NCBI GenBank assembly: GCA_018365455.1
Contig: JAGZJZ010000016.1
Coordinates: 77,950 to 141,949 of the forward strand
Direction of reading: 5' to 3'
Source: Clostridiales bacterium
Lineage (GTDB): Bacteria > Bacillota > Clostridia > Lachnospirales > Lachnospiraceae
DNA length: 64,000 nt
Shown: positions 35,073 through 44,138 of the stretch, in pieces
Position numbering within the stretch: the stretch's first letter is position 1
Layout of the letters: the number at the start of each line of letters is the position of its first letter
Made by a program: the position numbers and the translations under genes
The notes under the pieces: model-generated
What the model saw: only the letters and a program-made list of their open reading frames with translations
Told to the model about the DNA's origin: nothing
Databases searched by the model: none

Positions 35073-35822
35073 ATGTACAAATTATGGGAAGAATTAGAGA
35101 AACTGAAAAACTACCGCTGGATCGAATTATCACATCCCCTGAATAACAACAGTCCTTATTGGAGCGGCATACCGGAAGGTGCGGTAGAACTTTCAAAAAC
35201 GGTCTATGACTGGGGAAATGAATTGGAGTGCCTGATTCAGACCTTCAAGTTTCCGGGGCAGTTTGGTACGCATATTGATTTCCCGGGGCATTTTATCAAA
35301 GGGGAAGCGTTATCGGAAGCATATTCCGTTAAAGATATGGTATTTCCATTAGTAGTCATTGATATTTCGGATAAGGTAAAACAAGATGTGCACTATGCGG
35401 TAACGGTAGAGGATCTAAAAGAATATGAAGAAAAATACGGTGAAATTCCGGACGGCGCTTTTGTGGCACTGTATACAGGATGGAGTGCCCGTTGGCCCGA
35501 TATGGATGCCATATCCAATTTCGATGAAAATGGCGGTGAACATTTTCCAGGATGGTCTATGGAGGCGCTTCAGTACATATACGAGATAAGAAATGCTGCC
35601 GCAAACGGTCATGAGACGCTGGATACCGATGCCTCCCAGCTGGCAGAACAAGCAGGGGATCTGGCATGTGAGCGTTATCTTCTGAAACAGGGAAAGCTTC
35701 AGGTAGAGGTAATGTGCAATCTGGACAAAGTCCCTCCAGCCGGAGCCGTAGTCATTGCAGCGTTTCTTCCTATAGAGGGAGCAACGGGACTTCCTGTGCG
35801 GATGTGGGCGATTGCAGAATAA
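35073..35822 (+). CDS. Cyclase-family (kynurenine-formamidase-like) hydrolase
   Basis: A 249-residue metal-dependent hydrolase. The diagnostic metal site H-x-D-x-P-x-H appears as HIDFPGH in FGTHIDFPGHFI, preceded by WIELSHPLNNNSPYW. The VALYTGWSARW segment and the C-terminal GLPVRMWAIAE strand also fit. Members hydrolyse aryl formamides or cyclic amides and lactones; the substrate here is unknown. ATG 35073 has GGGAGGT at good spacing, whereas upstream in-frame starts have none. A strong terminator follows at 35898. No linked tryptophan-degradation gene is present, so a kynurenine role should not be assumed. Confidence 0.83.
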   Translation: MYKLWEELEKLKNYRWIELSHPLNNNSPYWSGIPEGAVELSKTVYDWGNELECLIQTFKFPGQFGTHIDFPGHFIKGEALSEAYSVKDMVFPLVVIDISDKVKQDVHYAVTVEDLKEYEEKYGEIPDGAFVALYTGWSARWPDMDAISNFDENGGEHFPGWSMEALQYIYEIRNAAANGHETLDTDASQLAEQAGDLACERYLLKQGKLQVEVMCNLDKVPPAGAVVIAAFLPIEGATGLPVRMWAIAE

Positions 35823-35897
35823 TATTAAAAAGTTAGATTGGTATTTTTTAAATACTCTTAAGTGTGCAGGTATGGATCACTGGTTGTGAAATAGAAA

Positions 35898-35940
35898 AAA
35901 AATCGGTTATACGCTTAGGATAGGTGTATAACCGATTTTT
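35898..35940 (+). terminator. Strong intrinsic terminator after the cyclase-family gene
   Basis: AAAAATCGGTTATAC (35898-35912) and GTATAACCGATTTTT (35926-35940) are perfect 15-bp arms ending in five Ts; the A-run at the 5' side makes it potentially bidirectional. Confidence 0.88.
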
Positions 35941-35960
35941 ATATAAAGGGGGATAATTTT

Positions 35961-36560
35961 ATGAATTACTTAAATAGAAATAATCCTATTATTTTATTTC
36001 AGGAATCACGAAACAGTGAGATCTATGTAGATAAAAGCATGTTGATTGAAAAGTATCCACTAAGATAAAAACAGGAAATAAATATATCTGTATTGCCAGG
36101 CCAAGGCGTTTTGGAAAAACGGTGAATGCAAATATGCTGGGTGTTTTTGTGGATCTTAGTCGAATGCCAGACCCTTGCAGTTCCTATGAGGCATATATTT
36201 CTTATGTAAAACAAAGGCTGGCGGCAAATATAGAGAAAGCATATGGATTAAAAAAAGAAGAAGGAGTTCCGGTTAGTGATCTGTTTACCGCATCAGGAGA
36301 ATCTTGTCTTAACATGATGGCTATCTGTGCATTCCCAATCATGAATTAATGGAAAAATACCAGGATGTTCTGACAAGAAAGAGCATGGGAGAAGTGAAGA
36401 AGATTGTAGAACGATCAAAAGAAATGCTGGAAGCAACTCTGGCATGTGATGAAGATAAAGTATCAGCCATGTTACCTATGTTTGGCATAGGTTATATTCG
36501 ATTGACTTCTCAAAAAATCCTATATATTATACCCATTTCTGCAAGCCGTGCATATATATA
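35961..36560 (+). pseudogene. Decayed AAA-ATPase/PD-(D/E)XK nuclease family gene
   Basis: Three fragments in different frames recall the family of AAA-like ATPases fused to a PD-(D/E)XK nuclease that is abundant in gut Clostridia and Bacteroidetes. Fragment 1 starts at ATG 35961 (GGGGG upstream) and includes EIYVDKSMLIEKY. Fragment 2 (about 36078-36348) has KYICIARPRRFGKT, equivalent to the ICVSRPRRFGKT P-loop, then SSYEAYISYVKQRLAANI. Fragment 3 (36349-36561) holds DVLTRKSMGEVKKIVERSKEMLEATL. A functional member needs 500-600 residues in one frame; here at least two frameshifts and large internal deletions remain. It is therefore a relic, not a working gene. Confidence 0.75.
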
Positions 36561-36627
36561 AAAAGAACGCTTTAAGGCGTGTTTGTAAATATCTTTCAAA
36601 CACGATCTGGTAAGGTAGAGATTAAAT

Positions 36628-37527
36628 ATGCATCACTTTATTACACAATCTTTGGAACTACATCTGTTTTTTGCAAGAATTATGAAAGAACATTCCTTGT
36701 TTCTTGAAGCGGGATTTATGAGAAAGGATGCGGCCTGTATCAGGACGGCATCATGCTACAGAGTACAATTTGAAAATTTATTGGCAGAAACTGCAAGAAT
36801 CAGCGATGGGATTATCAGCTGTGAAGCCTTGGAGTCATGTGAAATTGTAACACCTTACACGTTGCTTGCAGAAAAGAAGACGCAGCATCTTACAGGAATT
36901 CCGATCAATAGCAACATTACCCTGATTGAGCATCAGCTTAGATGTAACTGTGAGGTTTGTAATGTGCAAGAGTTAGAAAAACGAACGAGAGCTTTAAACC
37001 GAAGAGCTTTCGAGCTGGTGAGCGGATTAATAGATTTTAAAGAGAACATTTTAAAGGATGTAAATACATGCCGGCTTTTTACCGCCAATTATCCGCTGCT
37101 CATTCAGCATATTATCCGGGAAGCAAAGCTATATCAATCATTTTTAAGGGAATTAGAGTGTGAAGGAACCATATGTCCAGAGAATAGAAGAGAGATGGAA
37201 TTATTCTGGAACCAGATTATGATGGAACATGCCTTGTTTATCCGGGGATTACTGGATCCTTCAGAAGCGGAACTGATCGAAACTGCGAATAATTTTGCTA
37301 AAGAGTATGCCTGTCTTCTGGAAGAAGCAAATGCCAAGAATTGCATGACAATGGATGTACTTACCCAGAGAACACTGGAGGAAACCTGCAGATACCGTGA
37401 TTTTAAAGAAGCGGGTACAAAAGGAATTTCGGATTGTGAGATCTCATCCATTATACTTCCGCTTCTTGCAGACCATGTTCTGAGGGAAGCGAACCATTAC
37501 CTGAGATTATTGCAGGAACAGGATTAG
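36628..37527 (+). CDS. DUF2935 domain protein
   Basis: A 299-residue, all-helical protein made of two similar halves. Each begins with a helix carrying a His-x-x-F/Leu and E-H-x-L-F pattern (EHSLFLEAGF near residue 22; EHALFIRGLLDP near residue 193), each preceded by a helix with HI-x-E (HHFITQSLELHLFF; IQHIIREAKLYQSFL). This is the DUF2935 duplicated four-helix arrangement, common in Clostridia and Bacilli. The repeated His/Glu ligands suggest a ferritin-like metal site. The function is unproven. It is monocistronic with a terminator at 37538-37589; its start has AAGG upstream. Confidence 0.82.
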   Translation: MHHFITQSLELHLFFARIMKEHSLFLEAGFMRKDAACIRTASCYRVQFENLLAETARISDGIISCEALESCEIVTPYTLLAEKKTQHLTGIPINSNITLIEHQLRCNCEVCNVQELEKRTRALNRRAFELVSGLIDFKENILKDVNTCRLFTANYPLLIQHIIREAKLYQSFLRELECEGTICPENRREMELFWNQIMMEHALFIRGLLDPSEAELIETANNFAKEYACLLEEANAKNCMTMDVLTQRTLEETCRYRDFKEAGTKGISDCEISSIILPLLADHVLREANHYLRLLQEQD

Positions 37528-37537
37528 ATGAAATGAA

Positions 37538-37589
37538 AATAAGAAGTATTTAGCGGTAGTTATGATCCGCCCATATACTTCTTATTTTT
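37538..37589 (+). terminator. Intrinsic terminator after the DUF2935 gene
   Basis: AATAAGAAGTAT (37538-37549) and ATACTTCTTATT (37575-37586) are perfect 12-bp arms followed by TTT. Confidence 0.78.
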
Positions 37590-37787
37590 ATGCAGTAATT
37601 TGCAAATATTTGAGGAGCGTCTATCTATAGCACGTAAATTATCTTCGATTTTATTTCTCAATCTGCTGATATGTACATTAACGGCATTTTCATCACCCCA
37701 ATATGTGTTATTACAGATCAGAGACTGCCGGCGAAAGCGGAGCGTATTGCTGGGTTCTGCGCAGATTTGCCGCTGCATGACTTCCAT
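37560..37787 (-). pseudogene. Relic of an OmpR-type response-regulator DNA-binding domain
   Basis: The minus-strand reading contains YWGDENAVNVHISRLRNKIEDN, which matches the recognition helix and wing of OmpR/PhoB winged helices (W-G...V-x-V-H-I-x-R-L-R-x-K-I-E). It lacks the upstream receiver domain and the downstream IxTVRGxGY end, which is lost by a frame change. The 3' part overlaps the terminator of the neighbouring gene. It has no translation start signal. A degraded remnant is the best reading. Confidence 0.65.
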
Positions 37788-37859
37788 GCCGCATTCGAAT
37801 CAGCATTAGTTGTTTTTTCATTATAGTGCCAGGGAATGAACATTGCAGACAGATAATGA

Positions 37860-37910
37860 GTTCAGGTCATGGAATTATATTAACATATATATAGTTAATG
37901 GGTTCAGGTC
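37860..37910. promoter_or_regulatory. Direct repeats flanking an inverted repeat upstream of an SDR gene
   Basis: GTTCAGGTC occurs at 37860-37868 and again at 37902-37910. Between them is TTAAC-ATATATATA-GTTAA (37880-37898). The arrangement sits 85-130 bp upstream of the SDR start and may be an activator or repressor site; no cognate regulator is adjacent. Confidence 0.35.
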
Positions 37911-37992
37911 TTAGCATCATAGGAATCTTGCGGTAAAATAATGGACTAAGATCTGCATATTGGGTATACACTACTGGAAAAGGAGGTTTCGA

Positions 37993-38817
37993 ATGACGAT
38001 GATATTTAAAGGAAGATTTGAAGATAAGGTTATGATCATAACCGGCGCTTCCAGAGGAATCGGGAAAGCAACGGCAAAGAGAGCGGCTGCAGAAGGAGCA
38101 AAGGTGGTGTTAGTTGATATCCGGGCAGAGCAGGGGGAAGAGGTTTTACGGGAAATAACAGAAATCGGCGGCGAGGGCATCTTTTTAAATCTGGATATTT
38201 CGAAGCAGGAGAATGCAGACAGGATGGTTGAGGAAGCTGTGCAGCATTTTGGAAAACTGGATATCGCCGTTAATAATGCAGGAGTGATGGGTAACCCCAG
38301 TCCTTTGCATAACTTAAAAAAAGAAGATATGGATTATACAATGGCGAATAACTTTTACAGTGTTTATTTTTGCTGCAAAAGTGAACTGTCCCAATTTTTG
38401 AGCCAGGGTACAGGAGGCGTTATCGTAAATAATGCATCCATAGCAGGAGTGACGGGCTTGCCGGGAAATCCGGCTTATGTTTCCTCAAAACATGCCGTAA
38501 ATGGACTGACCAAGAATCTGGCGCTGGATTATGCCCGTTATGGTATTCGTGTCAACTCTGTAAACCCTGCAGGGACGGCAACCCCTATGGTGGAGGAAGC
38601 ATATGCATTTGTAATGAAGAAGCAGAAGGAAGCTCTGGATGCTGGACTGGACCCAAAAAAAGCACAGTCCATGGCAGGGCAGAAAACGAAGACCATGCAG
38701 GAGAGAGAAGCGACGGCAGAGGAACAGGCGGCATCTATTTTATTTATGGTTTCTGAGGATGCGACCCATATGACAGGTGCCGTGGTTCAGACTGATGGAG
38801 GATGGACTTCGTTTTGA
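37993..38817 (+). CDS. SDR family NAD(P)-dependent dehydrogenase
   Basis: A 274-residue classical short-chain dehydrogenase. The cofactor loop is TGASRGIG, the acidic residue after beta-2 (VLVDIR, Asp) favours NAD+, the NNAG motif follows, and the catalytic Ser (NNASIAG) and Tyr-x-x-x-Lys (YVSSK) are intact. VNPAGTATPM is the substrate-side loop. An insertion near residues 200-235 (KKQKEALDAGLDPKKAQSMAG) is longer than usual and may shape the substrate pocket. ATG 37993 has AAGGAGG at ideal spacing. It stands alone between relic DNA and the convergent ROK gene; oxidation of a sugar, polyol or steroid-like alcohol is possible, the substrate unknown. Confidence 0.88.
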   Translation: MTMIFKGRFEDKVMIITGASRGIGKATAKRAAAEGAKVVLVDIRAEQGEEVLREITEIGGEGIFLNLDISKQENADRMVEEAVQHFGKLDIAVNNAGVMGNPSPLHNLKKEDMDYTMANNFYSVYFCCKSELSQFLSQGTGGVIVNNASIAGVTGLPGNPAYVSSKHAVNGLTKNLALDYARYGIRVNSVNPAGTATPMVEEAYAFVMKKQKEALDAGLDPKKAQSMAGQKTKTMQEREATAEEQAASILFMVSEDATHMTGAVVQTDGGWTSF

Positions 38818-38857
38818 TTTTGCAGCCAGTACAGCAATGCTGTACCAGAGGTATGAT

Positions 38858-40012
38858 TTACCAGTCATGCCCCTCACTTAGATTTTGCAGGAAATCCTTG
38901 ATATAGTACAGAGCAGCTCCGGTAGCAACGGTGCTGCTTTTTCTTTTCCCAAGGGAAAGGAATGTTTCTGTCTCCGGAAAGGCTGTGTTTTTTTGCATGC
39001 GGGCATGGAGGTATGCCAGATCCTGCTCGTTCATGTAAGGTGCCAGATGTCCGCCCAGGATGACCTCGCTGTCGATCACCATATGGAGATTGTTGATTGC
39101 CATGGCAAGATAGTTGAGATAGCGTACCCAGCGGTCCTCTTGTTCCCGGCTGCCGGCATTTTTGGCTTCGAAGAATGCATCCAGATCCTCATTCCCGGAA
39201 TCCCCGGTTCCTGCAAGCAGGGCATTGGCTGAGCAATAGCATTCCATGCAGCCCATTTGTCCGCAGTAACAGGGAAGTCCTCCGGGAACAAGGGTCATAT
39301 GTTCAATGGTGCCGCTCCGTCCTGTGCGCCCGCTCTGGATTTCTCCATTGATTATAATTGCGCCGCCCAAATGGTAGCCCAGCGAAAAATATACGGCGTG
39401 TGAAAGCTCCGGATGATCCCAGAGTTCGGTCATGGCAGCACACTCTGCGTCATGTACAAAGCGGCAGGGATAGTCCAGGTATTTTTCAAAAGAAGCGATG
39501 GACAGCCCGGTGCAGTCCAGAATTTTGCCATAGATGATATTCCGGCTGTCCTGAGATACCAGACCCTGCAGAGCAAATGCAATTCCAAGAACATTTTTAC
39601 CCTCGATTTCATGTTCCAGGATAAACTGCCTGATTTCGGTGCTGACTTCTTTAAAATAATCCGCCGAGTCCTGAAAAGGGATCCTGCAGACTTTCTGAAA
39701 CCGGATATGTCCATACAGGTCCAGAATAGCGATGGTCAGTTTGTTTTTTAGAATTTCCACGCCAATGGATACTCTGGCAGCAGGGGTAATGGTATAGGCA
39801 ACCGCCTTTCTGCCAATCTGAGACTGAAGCTGTCCGCAGGTCTCAATAAATCCTTCTTCCAGAAGCATGTTTAAATGCTGTGTTACGGTAGGAAGGCTCA
39901 TCTGCAGTGCATTTGCAATTGATTGCTTGGAACATTTATCATTGGCATAGATAAAATGATAAACGTCAGAATAGTTCATTTTTTTTATATCGGTAAGAGA
40001 AAACTTTTCCAT
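38858..40012 (-). CDS. ROK family transcriptional repressor
   Basis: A 384-residue NagC/XylR-type protein. An N-terminal winged helix (KQSIANALQMSLPTVTQHLNMLLEEGFIE) is followed by a ROK kinase-like fold with zinc motif C-x-C-G-x-x-G-C-x-E (CYCGQMGCME). The sugar-binding region is conserved in outline, but the protein lacks the ATP-loop conservation of true kinases, so a regulatory role is clear. AAAAGGAG precedes the ATG. It is divergent from the SDR-FGGY-GPH operon starting at 40394 and probably represses it until a sugar is bound. Candidate AT-rich palindromic operators lie in the 380-bp gap. Confidence 0.9.
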   Translation of the reverse strand: MEKFSLTDIKKMNYSDVYHFIYANDKCSKQSIANALQMSLPTVTQHLNMLLEEGFIETCGQLQSQIGRKAVAYTITPAARVSIGVEILKNKLTIAILDLYGHIRFQKVCRIPFQDSADYFKEVSTEIRQFILEHEIEGKNVLGIAFALQGLVSQDSRNIIYGKILDCTGLSIASFEKYLDYPCRFVHDAECAAMTELWDHPELSHAVYFSLGYHLGGAIIINGEIQSGRTGRSGTIEHMTLVPGGLPCYCGQMGCMECYCSANALLAGTGDSGNEDLDAFFEAKNAGSREQEDRWVRYLNYLAMAINNLHMVIDSEVILGGHLAPYMNEQDLAYLHARMQKNTAFPETETFLSLGKRKSSTVATGAALYYIKDFLQNLSEGHDW

Positions 40013-40393
40013 AATAACAGACTCCTTTTATAAAAGTAAATGGTAGCTTTTATTTAGTTATGTAAAATAGATTTGCAAAATCATTATAGCATATTATTTT
40101 ATGTAAATAAATTACAAAAAGACTTTTGGTAAATTTAACTAAAAATTAGATGGGATTTTTGAGTATTATTCCATCTTGCACATATTGTAAAAAAGAGCTA
40201 TTATTCAATTACATTTTACAAAATCATTTTATAAAATGAAAATACATAAATTGAAATTTCAAAGACGGTACTACCAAAGGATCTATAAACAGAGACAATG
40301 CGAAACAAAGTTGTAAACAGACTACAACAGAAACTTTTTGCAAAAGGAAATTAGAAAGCAAACTACGTAAAAGTGTAGAAAGGATGGAACGAT
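40013..40393. promoter_or_regulatory. Divergent regulatory region of the ROK-controlled module
   Basis: About 380 bp of very AT-rich DNA with no gene. Palindromes CTTTTATAAAAG (40025-40036) near the repressor start and CATTTTATAAAATG (40225-40238), preceded by the near copy CATTTTACAAAATC (40212-40225), share a TTTTAYAAAA core and are candidate ROK operators. Further TTTRCAAAA half-sites lie near 40068 and 40120. A long untranslated leader of roughly 150 bp precedes the SDR gene; I see no recognisable riboswitch in it. Confidence 0.55.
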
Positions 40394-41170
40394 ATGGGAA
40401 TTATTGAAAAAATGAGACTGGACGGTAAAAAAATCTTTGTAACAGGAGGAGCTAGAGGTATCGGGAAATCAGTTGCTGCGGCATTTGCCCAAGCAGGGGC
40501 AGATCTGGCGATTGTGGATGTGGATATAGAAGAGGCAGAAAAGACTGCAGAACAGCTTGCTGCAGAAAATGGAGTTGAAACCATTGCTGTCAAAACAGAT
40601 GTCACAAAGCCGGATGAAGTGCAGGCAATGATGGATACGATTTTAAACAAATTTCAGAGACTGGATGTTGCTTTTTGTAATGCGGGAATCTGTATGAATA
40701 TACCGGCTGAAGAGATGACCTATGACCAGTGGAAAAAAGTGATCGATATTAATCTCACCGGTGTATTTCTAACGGCTCAGGCGGCAGGGAAAGTGATGCT
40801 GAAGCAGGGCGGCGGTTCCATTATTAATACGGCGTCCATGTCTGCCCACATTGTAAATGTACCCCAGCCTCAGTGTTCCTACAATGCATCAAAAGCAGGA
40901 GTGATCCAGCTGACGAAATCACTGGCTATTGAATGGGCGAAGAGAAATGTACGGGTTAACTGTATCAGCCCGGGATATATCGGGACGGAACTGACCCTGA
41001 ATTCACCAAGCCTGCAGCCACTGATTGAGCAGTGGAACGCAATGGCACCCCTTGGAAGAATGGGCAGACCAGAGGAACTCCAGTCTATCTGCGTCTATCT
41101 GGCAGGAGATACCAGTTCCTTTACAACAGGATCAGACTTTATTGTGGACGGAGCATTTACCTGCTTCTAA
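40394..41170 (+). CDS. SDR family dehydrogenase of the ROK-controlled module
   Basis: A 258-residue classical SDR: TGGARGIG cofactor loop, IVDVD (Asp, favouring NAD+), CNAGIC in place of the usual NNAG, catalytic Ser in NTASMSA and YNASK as Tyr-x-x-x-Lys. The C-terminus (GSDFIVDGAFTCF) is normal. The closest known types by motif are sorbitol, arabitol, gluconate or xylitol dehydrogenases. AGAAAGGA precedes the ATG. It is first in an operon with an FGGY kinase and a GPH symporter, so the likely job is oxidising an imported polyol to a ketose before phosphorylation. Confidence 0.9.
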   Translation: MGIIEKMRLDGKKIFVTGGARGIGKSVAAAFAQAGADLAIVDVDIEEAEKTAEQLAAENGVETIAVKTDVTKPDEVQAMMDTILNKFQRLDVAFCNAGICMNIPAEEMTYDQWKKVIDINLTGVFLTAQAAGKVMLKQGGGSIINTASMSAHIVNVPQPQCSYNASKAGVIQLTKSLAIEWAKRNVRVNCISPGYIGTELTLNSPSLQPLIEQWNAMAPLGRMGRPEELQSICVYLAGDTSSFTTGSDFIVDGAFTCF

Positions 41171-41232
41171 TGCGATTCGGTATAGGAATAGCATAAATGA
41201 ACAGTATAAAAACCCCACCAGGAGGAAGAAAG

Positions 41233-42753
41233 ATGAATTATTTATTAGGAACGGATATCGGAACATCCGGTACGAAAACTATTTTGATGGATACCCAGGG
41301 AAAATTGATTGCCCAGAATCTGCAGGAATATGATGTGCTGACGCCAAAGCCATTATGGGCAGAGCAGTGGCCGGAGGTGTGGGAGCATGCAGCATTGGCA
41401 TCTATTAAAAATACAATAGCGGAATCGGGGGTGAATCCACAAGATATCAGGGGAATTGCAATCAGTGGATTATACGGAGGCTCCGGTATTCCCCTGGACG
41501 AACAGATGAACCCGGTCAGGCCCTGTATGATCTGGATGGACAGACGGGCAGATGAAGAGGCTTCCTGGGTGCTGGAAAATATCGGGGAAGAGAAACTGCT
41601 TGAAATCACACACAATGGAGCAGATCCCTACTACGGCTATACCAAGATTCTTTGGATGAAGAACCATGAACCGGAAAACTGGGAAAAGACCAGGCTGTTT
41701 CTTCCTCCAAATGACTATGTCATCTATAAAATGACAGGAGAAATTGCCATTGATTATTCTTCAGCAGGTAATATCGGAGGCATCTTTGATATGAACCGAA
41801 GAGAATGGTCGGAAGAAATGATGGAAGCCATGGGAATACCGCTGTCCATGATGCCTCAGAAAATGGTTGAGTCCACGGACATTGTAGGAGGACTTACAGA
41901 AGAGATGGCACAGGAACTGGGGCTGTGGGAAGGAATGCCTGTTATAGCAGGAGGGATTGACTGCGGAGCTGCGAATATAGGTCTTGGTGTTTTTGATTCC
42001 GGCATCTATGCAGCTGCCATTGGAACCTCGATGTGTGCGGCACTGATTTCGGATAAACCGGTAAAGGGAAAAGGACTGATTGTATGGCCTTATCTGTATG
42101 ACGCAAAGAAACTGTCTTATTATTTTGCAGGGGGAGCTACAGCCGGGGCAATTGTGAAATGGTTTCGCAATACGATCTGCCAGTTCGAAGTGGAGGCGGA
42201 AAAAGCGGGTGGTCCAAAGGCATATGATGTATTAAATGCTGAAGCAGAAAAGCTTCCGGCTGGAAGTGAAGGGCTTGTGGTGCTGCCGTATTTTATGGGG
42301 GAAAGAAGCCCTGTGTGGGATTCTGATGCAAAAGGAACCATTCTGGGACTGTCTCTGACTCACACCAGGGCACATCTGTACCGGGCATTTCTGGAAGCAG
42401 TGGCATATTCCCTCAGAAATGCAATGGAAGCTACCGGAGAAAATCTGGGTGAATACATTCTGCTGGCAGGGGGAGTGACCAAGTCAAAGGTATGGCGTCA
42501 GATTTTCGCAGATGTAACGGGATATCCTGTGGTATGCCCCATCTATGATGTGGAGGCAAATATGGGGGATGTAATGCTGGCTGGTATTGGAACAGGGCTG
42601 CTCACCTACGAACAGGTAAAACAATGGCAGGTTCTCGATGAGAAAATTATGCCTAACCAGCAAAACCATGAGAAATACAATGAATATTATGCGGTTTACC
42701 AGTCAATGTATGAAAACTTGAAAGAAGACATGAAAAAACTGTCAAAGATATAA
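41233..42753 (+). CDS. FGGY family carbohydrate kinase (xylulokinase-like), first
   Basis: A 506-residue two-domain sugar kinase. The N-terminal phosphate loop is LGTDIGTSGTK (5-15). The C-terminal domain has GTSMCAA, GERSPVWD and the FGGY signature region YILLAGGVTKSKVWRQIFADVTG. FGGY members phosphorylate pentuloses, hexuloses, glycerol and related sugars. AGGAGG lies before ATG 41233; the earlier in-frame ATG does not have one. It lies between SDR and symporter genes, consistent with phosphorylating the ketose product of the dehydrogenase. Substrate (D-xylulose, L-xylulose, a hexulose) cannot be fixed by inspection. Confidence 0.9.
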   Translation: MNYLLGTDIGTSGTKTILMDTQGKLIAQNLQEYDVLTPKPLWAEQWPEVWEHAALASIKNTIAESGVNPQDIRGIAISGLYGGSGIPLDEQMNPVRPCMIWMDRRADEEASWVLENIGEEKLLEITHNGADPYYGYTKILWMKNHEPENWEKTRLFLPPNDYVIYKMTGEIAIDYSSAGNIGGIFDMNRREWSEEMMEAMGIPLSMMPQKMVESTDIVGGLTEEMAQELGLWEGMPVIAGGIDCGAANIGLGVFDSGIYAAAIGTSMCAALISDKPVKGKGLIVWPYLYDAKKLSYYFAGGATAGAIVKWFRNTICQFEVEAEKAGGPKAYDVLNAEAEKLPAGSEGLVVLPYFMGERSPVWDSDAKGTILGLSLTHTRAHLYRAFLEAVAYSLRNAMEATGENLGEYILLAGGVTKSKVWRQIFADVTGYPVVCPIYDVEANMGDVMLAGIGTGLLTYEQVKQWQVLDEKIMPNQQNHEKYNEYYAVYQSMYENLKEDMKKLSKI

Positions 42754-42793
42754 ATGCAAAGAAATTTAGAAAGTCTTTTAGAGGAGAATGAAT

Positions 42794-44125
42794 ATGAAAA
42801 AGTGGAGAAAAAGAGTGGGATATGGAATCGGTGACCTGGGGTGTAATCTTGTATTCAGTACAATGGCGTCCTATCTGATGATATTTTATACGGATGTATT
42901 TGGTATATCGGCAGCTGTTGCCGGTACCCTGATGCTTGTTACCAAATTTATTGATGCACTTACGGATACGGGGATGGGGATTATTGTGGATAAGACTCAT
43001 ACCCGGTGGGGGCAGGGCAGACCGTATTTTCTGATAGGTGCGATCCCTTTTGCCATATTTACCATTGCGACTTTCTATATTCCGGAGCTTGGGAGTACGG
43101 GGAAAATTGTATGGGCGTATGTTACGTACTGTCTTCTCTGTACTGCGTATACCGTTGTAAATATTCCCCTGAATACTATCGTGCCAAGGCTCACATCTGA
43201 TCTGCATGAGAGAAACTGTCTGGTTTCGACCAGGATGATTTGTGCAATGCTTGGGACTGCGGTTGTTATGACAATCACTGCACCATTGGTGGAATTCTTT
43301 GGAAAAGGAGACAAAGCCCGGGGATATCTGATCACCATGAGTCTGTATGGAATTGTGGCTATGATTATATTTATAATTACTTTTCTCAGTACGAAAGAGG
43401 TTGTTCCTTCTACTGTGCAGGAGCAAAAGGTGACGCTTCGGGAAAGCCTGAAGGGGCTGACAGACCAAAGTATCTTGTTTTTTATTCTGAACTTTCTGTA
43501 TTTTGGACTGTATGTATTCCGAAGTACCACGGTCATTTACTATTTTACATATAATCTCCAAAAGACACAATGGCTGACACTTGTGGGGCTTCTTGGAATT
43601 CTTTCGGGGCTTCCTATGCTCTTGGTTCTGCCGGCACTTCAGAGGAAATATGGAAAGAAATGGGTGATGTATCTAAGCCTCATCATTTATATTGCAGGAG
43701 ACATCATGATTTATGCGGGCAGGTCTTCTTCCTTTTTCCTGCTGACCGGGCTGGTAGTTACCGGACTTGGAATTTATGGAATCTTTGGTGTTACTTTTGC
43801 TATCCAGCCGGATGTGATTGATTATTCGGAGTATAAAAAGAATAAGAATATATCAGGACTGATTGCAGCGTTTCAGGGGTTCTTCGTGAAGGCGAGTATG
43901 GGACTTGCAAGTGCGGTGATCGGAGGAATTTTGAAATGGGGCGGTTATGCGGCAAATGAAAAACAGTCCCCGAAGGCGCTGGCATGTATCGAAGCAAGCT
44001 TTATCTGGATTCCACTGGGACTGTGTCTGGTAATTGGAATTTTAATGTATTTTTATAATCTGGATAAAAAGAGGGCGGAAATGAGCAAGGTTTTGGACGA
44101 AAGAAGAATAAGTGTCAATCCTTAG
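42794..44125 (+). CDS. GPH family glycoside-pentoside-hexuronide symporter
   Basis: A 443-residue transporter with about 12 transmembrane helices. The start WRKRVGYGIGDLGCNLVFSTMASYLMIFYTDVFG and the loop DxGMGIIVDKTHTRWGQGRPYFL are the signature of GPH (MelB/XynB/UidP) cation symporters. ATG 42794 has GAGGAG seven bases upstream. It is the last gene of the ROK-controlled module and imports the module's sugar or polyol with Na+ or H+. It ends 13 bp from the convergent DeoR gene. Confidence 0.92.
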   Translation: MKKWRKRVGYGIGDLGCNLVFSTMASYLMIFYTDVFGISAAVAGTLMLVTKFIDALTDTGMGIIVDKTHTRWGQGRPYFLIGAIPFAIFTIATFYIPELGSTGKIVWAYVTYCLLCTAYTVVNIPLNTIVPRLTSDLHERNCLVSTRMICAMLGTAVVMTITAPLVEFFGKGDKARGYLITMSLYGIVAMIIFIITFLSTKEVVPSTVQEQKVTLRESLKGLTDQSILFFILNFLYFGLYVFRSTTVIYYFTYNLQKTQWLTLVGLLGILSGLPMLLVLPALQRKYGKKWVMYLSLIIYIAGDIMIYAGRSSSFFLLTGLVVTGLGIYGIFGVTFAIQPDVIDYSEYKKNKNISGLIAAFQGFFVKASMGLASAVIGGILKWGGYAANEKQSPKALACIEASFIWIPLGLCLVIGILMYFYNLDKKRAEMSKVLDERRISVNP

Positions 44126-44138
44126 CAAATTCCCCAAA

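Noticed and set aside
38829..38845. GTACAGCA-A-TGCTGTAC hairpin between convergent SDR and ROK genes
   Set aside because: A perfect 8-bp stem but no T-run on either strand, so it is not called as a terminator.
42653..43570. Long minus-strand reading of about 305 codons
   Set aside because: It lies opposite the GPH symporter gene, which has a ribosome site and clear family motifs; the antisense product is low complexity without a recognisable domain.
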